In this document: positions 59,589 through 64,000 of the stretch, one piece after another
Position numbering within the stretch: the stretch's first letter is position 1
Layout of the letters: the number at the start of each line of letters is the position of its first letter
NCBI GenBank assembly: GCA_964621605.1
Contig: CAZUMJ010000012.1
Span: 11,024-75,023 of the forward strand
Length of the DNA stretch: 64,000 nucleotides
Origin: CAZUMJ01 sp964621605
GTDB lineage: Bacteria; Actinomycetota; Acidimicrobiia; Acidimicrobiales; Iamiaceae
Direction: 5' to 3'
Position numbers and translations under genes: made by a program
The notes under the pieces: generated by a model
Told to the model about the DNA's origin: nothing
Database searches by the model: none
What the model saw: the letters and a program-made list of their open reading frames with translations, nothing else

Positions 59589-60401
59589 ATGGCCGACGAC
59601 ACCACCCCCGACCTGATCACCGAGCGCCGTGGCCACGTCCTGGTCGTGACGTTGAATCGGCCGGAGGCCCGCAACGCCTTCAGCTCCGACATGCTCGTGG
59701 GTGCCTACAACGCATGGCACCTGCTCGACGAGGACCCCGACTTGCGCGTCGGTGTGCTCACCGGTGCCGGCGGCACCTTCTGCTCCGGCATGGACCTGAA
59801 GGCGCTCGGCAGCATCGACATGTCGGCGGTGTCCCAGGACGGCGACGCGCCCGAGATCGACCCCTTGGAGCTCGCCTGGCATGCGCTGCTGCGCCACTTC
59901 CGGCCGTCTAAGCCGATCATCTCGGCGGTCGAGGGCTACTGCGTGGCGGGCGGGACGGAGATCCTCCAGGCGACCGAGCTGCGCGTCGCCGGTGAGGGCG
60001 CGCAGTTCGCCATCGCAGAGGTGCGCCGCGGGCTCTTCCCGCTGGGGGGTTCGACGGTGCGACTGCAACGCCAGATCCCCTTCACGATGGCGGCCGACCT
60101 CCTCCTCACCGGCCGGATGATCAGCGCCGCCGAGGCGAAGGAGATCGGCCTCGTCGGCCATGTCGTGCCGGACGGCCAGGCACTCGCCAAAGCGCTGGAG
60201 CTCGCCGACCTGATCGCCGAGAACGGCCCGGTCGCGGTGCAGGCCGTGCTGCGCTCGATGCGAGAGACGAAGGACCTTCCCGAAGCCGAGGCGCTCGCTC
60301 GCGAGCAGGAGATCGGCTTCCCGGTCTTCATGACCGAAGACGCCAAGGAAGGGCCGAAGGCGTTCGCCGAGAAGCGCCCACCAGTCTTCAAGGGCTGTTG
60401 A
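59589..60401 (+). CDS. enoyl-CoA hydratase, EchA19-like
   Basis: 270 residues. VVTLNRPEARNAFSSDM, VLTGAGGTFCSGMDLKAL (oxyanion loop 1) and VEGYCVAGGTEILQATELRVAGE (loop 2), then IAEVRRGLFPLGGSTVRLQR. EchA19 hydrates the cholesterol side-chain enoyl-CoA and lies beside fadD19 in mycobacteria; here the FadD19-like gene is about 2 kb away. Start ATG 59589 follows CAAGGACG. Its 3' end overlaps the convergent pentapeptide gene by 14 bases. Confidence 0.78.
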   Translation: MADDTTPDLITERRGHVLVVTLNRPEARNAFSSDMLVGAYNAWHLLDEDPDLRVGVLTGAGGTFCSGMDLKALGSIDMSAVSQDGDAPEIDPLELAWHALLRHFRPSKPIISAVEGYCVAGGTEILQATELRVAGEGAQFAIAEVRRGLFPLGGSTVRLQRQIPFTMAADLLLTGRMISAAEAKEIGLVGHVVPDGQALAKALELADLIAENGPVAVQAVLRSMRETKDLPEAEALAREQEIGFPVFMTEDAKEGPKAFAEKRPPVFKGC

Positions 60402-62181
60402 GGCGGAGCTGTCCCTGCACGATCGTCCACCCGTCGGGGAGGGCCTGTGGGCGCCCACGGAGCCCGGCTGAGGTGGTGTCGGTGAGGACCGCGTCGCGCA
60501 GGTCAACTCCCGTGAGGTCCACGTCGCGCAGGGCGGTGCCGGTGAGGTCGGCCCCTCGCAGGTCGGCGCCGGTGAGGTCGACGTGCTCGAGCACGCCACG
60601 CACCAGCGAGCCACCCGCGAGGTCCGCCTCGACAAGGCTCCCGTCATGCAGCGTCGCGTACGGCAGCGAGGCGCCGGGTGCGACGAGGTAGCCCCCGAGC
60701 AGGACCGCGCCGTGCGGGAGCGCGCGTGGTGTCCCCTCGATGTCGCCGCTGCTGTTGGCGCGAAACGTCACCGATGTGAAGGTGGTGTGACGCCATGTCC
60801 CCCCGGCCAGTCCGGCGCCGGTCAGGTCGGCGCCCGTCAGGTCGGCGCCGGTCAGGTCCGCGTTCTCGAGGTGCGCGTCTCGCAGGGATACTCCCCGGAG
60901 GGCAGCCCCGCGTAGGCGCGCGTGGGTGAGGTTCGTGCCCGTGAGATCGAGGTCGTCGGCCCTCATCCCTTCGAGATCGGCGTTGCCCAGCTCGGCACCG
61001 GCGCCGACGAGGTGGCCGTTGTGGAGAATCCACCCGGGCGGCAGTGCGACGGGCGTGCCGCTGAGGCCCTCCGAGGCGATGCCGGTGAGATCGGCTCGGC
61101 TGAGATCGACCCCGGTCAGATCGACACCCGCGACGTGCGCGTCCGGTCCGAACAGAGCCCCGCCGCCAAGAGCCCATCCCGTCGGCAGGGTGGCCGGGGT
61201 GCCGGTGAGGCCTGCGGTCGAAACGCCATCGAGGTGCGCCGCAGCGAGGTCGGCTCCGTCGATGTCCGCGCCCGTGATCGGTGCCCAGGTGCCGAAGAGC
61301 GTCCCACGGTGCAGCACCCAATCCCCTGGAAGCGCCGTCGGCACGCCGTGGAGGTTGCCCGAGACGACACCGTGGAGTTCGGCCCCGTGCAGGTCTGTGC
61401 CCTCGACATCCGCGTTGGTCACGATGGTGCTGAACAGCGAACTGTCGCGGAGGTTCGCGCCGCGGAGGTCGGCGCCACGCAGATCCGCGGCGTTGAGGCT
61501 CACGCCGCGCAGGTCGCGCTCTCGGAGGTTGACGGCGGTGAAGTCGGCGCCGTTCAGGTGGGCGGTCGGCCCCACGAGGTAACCGGCCACGAGCCCCCAG
61601 CCTTGCGGGAGCGAGCGGGGGGTTCCCACGATGCCGCCGGAACGCACACGCACCAGGCGCGCATCCTGGAGGCTGGTGTTGAGCAGCACCGCGGCGGGGA
61701 AGGCAGTGTCTGTCGCGCGCGCACCGTCAAGATGTGCCCCGGTGAGATCGCTGTGCAGGAAGGTCGCAGCATCGAGGGTGCTCTCGCGCAGGTCGGCCCC
61801 GGTGAACCACGTCTGCGTGGCGCGCACGTCGGTCAGGTCTGCGCCGCGAAGATCTGCGCCGCTCAGATCCGCGCCACTCAGGTCGCAGCCACGGAGGTTG
61901 GCGCCGCGCAGGTCCGCGCCGCGCAGGTCGGCACCGTGTGCGGGAGAGGGGCAATCCGCAGGGTGGCGCGTGGCAGGGGTGCCCGGTGCGCCGTGTGCGG
62001 TGCCGGCCGTGGGGGGCAAGGCGGGAGACCAGGGTGCTGGTGTTGCCAGGCCGGGCGTCGCGCGATCGGAAGGCGCGCCTAGCGGACGTGCCGGCGTTGC
62101 TCCGCCTGTGGCGCATGCGGTGAGGGAGAGCAGCGTGAGCAGTGCGACGGTGCCGCGTGCACGCCGATGTTTGATGCGCAT
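60388..62181 (-). CDS. pentapeptide-repeat lipoprotein with a second interleaved repeat
   Basis: 597 residues. GTVALLTLLSLTAC is a lipoprotein signal. Blocks of A(D/N)LxG pentapeptides (a right-handed beta helix) alternate with six copies of a second motif, roughly SxGLxGTPxALPxGW followed by L--G-L-GP-A-L, near residues 180, 260, 320, 370, 480 and 575. It is probably an extracytoplasmic structural or binding protein. No enzymatic residues are seen. I know this combination from other marine-type actinobacterial and cyanobacterial proteins, without a function. Confidence 0.85.
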   Translation of the reverse strand: MRIKHRRARGTVALLTLLSLTACATGGATPARPLGAPSDRATPGLATPAPWSPALPPTAGTAHGAPGTPATRHPADCPSPAHGADLRGADLRGANLRGCDLSGADLSGADLRGADLTDVRATQTWFTGADLRESTLDAATFLHSDLTGAHLDGARATDTAFPAAVLLNTSLQDARLVRVRSGGIVGTPRSLPQGWGLVAGYLVGPTAHLNGADFTAVNLRERDLRGVSLNAADLRGADLRGANLRDSSLFSTIVTNADVEGTDLHGAELHGVVSGNLHGVPTALPGDWVLHRGTLFGTWAPITGADIDGADLAAAHLDGVSTAGLTGTPATLPTGWALGGGALFGPDAHVAGVDLTGVDLSRADLTGIASEGLSGTPVALPPGWILHNGHLVGAGAELGNADLEGMRADDLDLTGTNLTHARLRGAALRGVSLRDAHLENADLTGADLTGADLTGAGLAGGTWRHTTFTSVTFRANSSGDIEGTPRALPHGAVLLGGYLVAPGASLPYATLHDGSLVEADLAGGSLVRGVLEHVDLTGADLRGADLTGTALRDVDLTGVDLRDAVLTDTTSAGLRGRPQALPDGWTIVQGQLRLNSP

Positions 62182-62319
62182 GCGCTCCCTCCGAGACCGC
62201 GACCTCCAAGGATTGTCGGAAGGTCAGGGAGCGATCTGGTGGGGTGCAGGGCGTGACATGTGCAGCCGTCACGTTGGGACGAAGGTCCGTTGCGGACCAT
62301 CCCAGCCTGGGGCAGCGTC

Positions 62320-63936
62320 TCAGCCCTCGGCGGCGACCTGCTTCGCCCAGGGGTAGTCGGGCTTGCCGCTGGGCGAGCGCACGACCTCGTCGACGACCAC
62401 GACCTTGCGGGGGACCTTGTAGCCGGCGATCGACCCCCGGCAGTGGTCAGACAGCACGGACAAGTCAGCGAGGTCCGTGCCGTCACGGAGTTGGACGACG
62501 GCGGCAACAGCTTGGCCCCACCGCTCGTCGGGCACACCCACGACGACCGCGTCGTAGACGGCGGGGTGCGACTTGAGCGCACCTTCGACCTCTTCGGGGT
62601 ACACCTTCTCGCCGCCGGTGTTGATGCTCACCGAGCCTCGGCCGAGCAGCGTGATGGTGCCGTCGGATTCGATGCGTGCGAAGTCGCCTGGCATGGCGTA
62701 GCGCTGGCCGTCGGCTGCGACCACGAACGTGGCCGCGGTCTTGACCTCGTCCTTGTAGTAGCCGAGGGGGATGTTGCCGCCGCGGGCGAGCATGCCGACC
62801 ACACCGGAGCCGGGCTCGGTCGGGCGGAGGTCCTCGTCGAGGACGGTCGAACCGGCGAGCGCCTGCACGTTCACGCCGACGCCCTCGGTGGGGGTGGTGT
62901 TGCCGGGCTGCACCGTCGCCATGCCGTTGTGGCCGGTCTCGGTGGAGCCGATCGCGTCGACGAGGATCAAGTTCGGGAACCGCTCGAAGAAGCGGTCCTT
63001 CACCGACGCGGTGAACACGGCCGCGCTCGAGGCCAGCACGAACAACGACGACGTGTCCCACCGTTCGGGCTCGGCTTCGAGCGACTCGATGAGCGGGCGG
63101 GCCATGGCGTCGCCGGTGATCATCAACGACTGCACGCCTTCGGTGGCGACCGCGTCCCAGACCGCCTCTGCGGTGAAGCGGGGGAGCAGCACGATCGTGT
63201 TGCCCTCGAACAGAAACCGCAGTGTCGCCCATTGGGCGGCACCGTGCATGAGGGGCGCGGAGTTCAATGAGATCAAGCCACCGGATGCTTTCGCCTTCTC
63301 GGCGAGGGTGAACTCGTGCGCGACTCGCTCACCGCTGTAGGCGTCGATGCCACCGCCGAGCGCGAAGAACACGTCCTCCTGGCGCCACATGACGCCCTTG
63401 GGCATGCCTGTCGTGCCGCCGGTGTAGAGCACGTAGAGATCGTCGGGGGAGCGGCCTTCGAAGGCACGTTCGTCAGATCCCGCGGCGACGGCGTCCTCGA
63501 AGGGCACGGAGTCGAGCCCGGCGAGGTCATCCGCGGAGCCGTCCTCGATCACGACGAGGCGTCGGATCGACGGCACCTCTGCGACGACCTCGGCGACGAC
63601 CTGGGACAGGCTGCGGTCGTGGACGACGGCGACGAGGTCGGCGTTGTCGAAGAGATAGCGCAACTCGTCCGCGACGTAGCGGTAGTTGATGTTGATCGGC
63701 ACCGCACGGATCTTGAACGCGGCGAGCATCGCCACCACCCACGGCTCGGAGTTCACGCCGTGGATGCCGATGTGGTCGCCCGGCCCGAACCCCTCACCTT
63801 GGAGCCAGTGGGCGAAGCGCGTGGCGCGCTCGTCGAGTTCGGCGTAGGTCCGACGAACGTCGCCGGCGACAAGGGCGAGGCGGTCAGGTACCGCGTCGAC
63901 GGCGTGCTCGAAGAGGTCGGCGATGTTCAGCGACAT
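62320..63936 (-). CDS. fadD19: steroid side-chain acyl-CoA synthetase, FadD19-like
   Basis: 538 residues. MSLNIADLFEHAVDAVPDRLAL, then NINYRYVADELRYLFDNADLVA, VLYTGGTTGMPKGVMWRQED (P-loop), SINTGGEKVYPEEVEGALK and RSPSGKPDYPWAK (catalytic Lys). The whole chain follows FadD19 as I recall it, the ligase that activates C24-branched and C26 steroid acids. The KstR-type box touching its start codon supports the role. ATG 63936. Confidence 0.83.
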   Translation of the reverse strand: MSLNIADLFEHAVDAVPDRLALVAGDVRRTYAELDERATRFAHWLQGEGFGPGDHIGIHGVNSEPWVVAMLAAFKIRAVPININYRYVADELRYLFDNADLVAVVHDRSLSQVVAEVVAEVPSIRRLVVIEDGSADDLAGLDSVPFEDAVAAGSDERAFEGRSPDDLYVLYTGGTTGMPKGVMWRQEDVFFALGGGIDAYSGERVAHEFTLAEKAKASGGLISLNSAPLMHGAAQWATLRFLFEGNTIVLLPRFTAEAVWDAVATEGVQSLMITGDAMARPLIESLEAEPERWDTSSLFVLASSAAVFTASVKDRFFERFPNLILVDAIGSTETGHNGMATVQPGNTTPTEGVGVNVQALAGSTVLDEDLRPTEPGSGVVGMLARGGNIPLGYYKDEVKTAATFVVAADGQRYAMPGDFARIESDGTITLLGRGSVSINTGGEKVYPEEVEGALKSHPAVYDAVVVGVPDERWGQAVAAVVQLRDGTDLADLSVLSDHCRGSIAGYKVPRKVVVVDEVVRSPSGKPDYPWAKQVAAEG

Positions 63937-63949
63937 AGAACACGTTCTA
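63936..63949. promoter_or_regulatory. KstR-type box (TAGAACACGTTCTA)
   Basis: A nearly perfect inverted repeat that fits TnnAACnnGTTnnA. It touches the FadD19 start codon on one side and the stop codon of the preceding gene on the other. Confidence 0.75.
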
Positions 63950-64000
63950 GCGCGTGGCAGCTGCCTTCTTCGCAGGCGCCTTCTTCGCAGGCGCCTTCTT
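63947..64000 (-). CDS. Lys/Ala/Pro-rich protein tail (HU- or H1-like), partial
   Basis: The last 17 codons of a gene that continues beyond the window read KKAPAKKAPAKKAAATR and stop. Such KKAPA repeats form the C-terminal DNA-binding tail of actinobacterial HU-like (HupB) and histone-H1-like proteins. The fold itself is not visible. Confidence 0.6.
   Translation of the reverse strand, partial: KKAPAKKAPAKKAAATR

Noticed and set aside
57225..60647. Reverse-strand open frame of 1140 codons
   Set aside because: Antisense to two acyl-CoA dehydrogenases and a hydratase, and its frame passes through N. No domain is seen.

Overview
The window is GC-rich and dense in short actinobacterial-style operons. 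It carries F420-type oxidoreductases, a 13E12/DUF222 HNH protein, DUF5522 and DUF6204 proteins, a DesA3-type desaturase with its reductase, and a large set of steroid/acyl-CoA catabolic genes. This fits an actinomycete outside the mycolic-acid group. Acidimicrobiia is my best guess, but that is an inference from gene content only. Three runs of exactly 100 N (20912-21011, 46199-46298, 58487-58586) show that the window is a scaffold with gaps of unknown true length. No rRNA, tRNA, CRISPR array or insertion sequence was recognised.

Layout. 1-4364: truncated F420 oxidoreductase, SDR, PadR regulator, secreted CocE-type hydrolase. 4365-5065: decayed remnants of an acyltransferase and a GH20 hexosaminidase. 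5066-6358: PAS-PAS-GGDEF protein. 6514-10078: operon SDR / FadE30-like / IpdF-like / MaoC. 10095-19167: mixed metabolism (GH30, amidotransferase, beta-lactamase-like esterase, kinase-like protein, VOC, DUF5522, PPOX, FMN 2-hydroxyacid oxidase, RmlD-like). 19201-20837: DUF35 plus thiolase-like protein. 21044-23581: lone FtsX-type permease. 23717-28467: epimerase / SnoaL / SDR divergent from EchA20-IpdA-IpdB. 28556-30948: lipoprotein, methyltransferase, dienelactone hydrolase. 31059-34450: IpdC and two acyl-CoA dehydrogenases. 34558-40586: GH114-like lipoprotein, FadA6-like thiolase, lipoprotein, Dabb protein, SDR, SpoU methyltransferase, SDR. 40883-44608: FadA3-like thiolase and a double acyl-CoA dehydrogenase. 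44697-47947: hydrolase, phosphatase-like protein, DUF6204, 13E12 HNH. 48151-51354: DesA3-type desaturase, its reductase and a DesT/FabR-like regulator. 51427-63936: CaiB-type CoA-transferase, acyl-CoA ligase, Tat-exported phosphoesterase, P450, a split acyl-CoA dehydrogenase pair, EchA19-like hydratase, pentapeptide lipoprotein, FadD19-like ligase. The right edge holds the Lys/Ala-rich tail of one more protein.

How it works together. The genes cover most of the known actinobacterial route for the last two steroid rings (C/D; the KstR2 regulon of mycobacteria): FadE30, a hydratase, a hydroxyacyl-CoA dehydrogenase, thiolase FadA6, IpdF, IpdC, EchA20, IpdAB and later FadE enzymes. They also include side-chain steps (P450, FadD19, EchA19, FadE26/27-like). 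They lie in separate operons. Nine promoters, most of them for these genes, share a 17-bp inverted repeat, consensus YCTGACGNNNCRTCAGA, which differs from the KstR2 site as I know it. Two side-chain promoters carry sites that match the KstR consensus TnnAACnnGTTnnA. The regulator that reads the 17-bp site is not in the window. This apparent regulon is the main discovery candidate.
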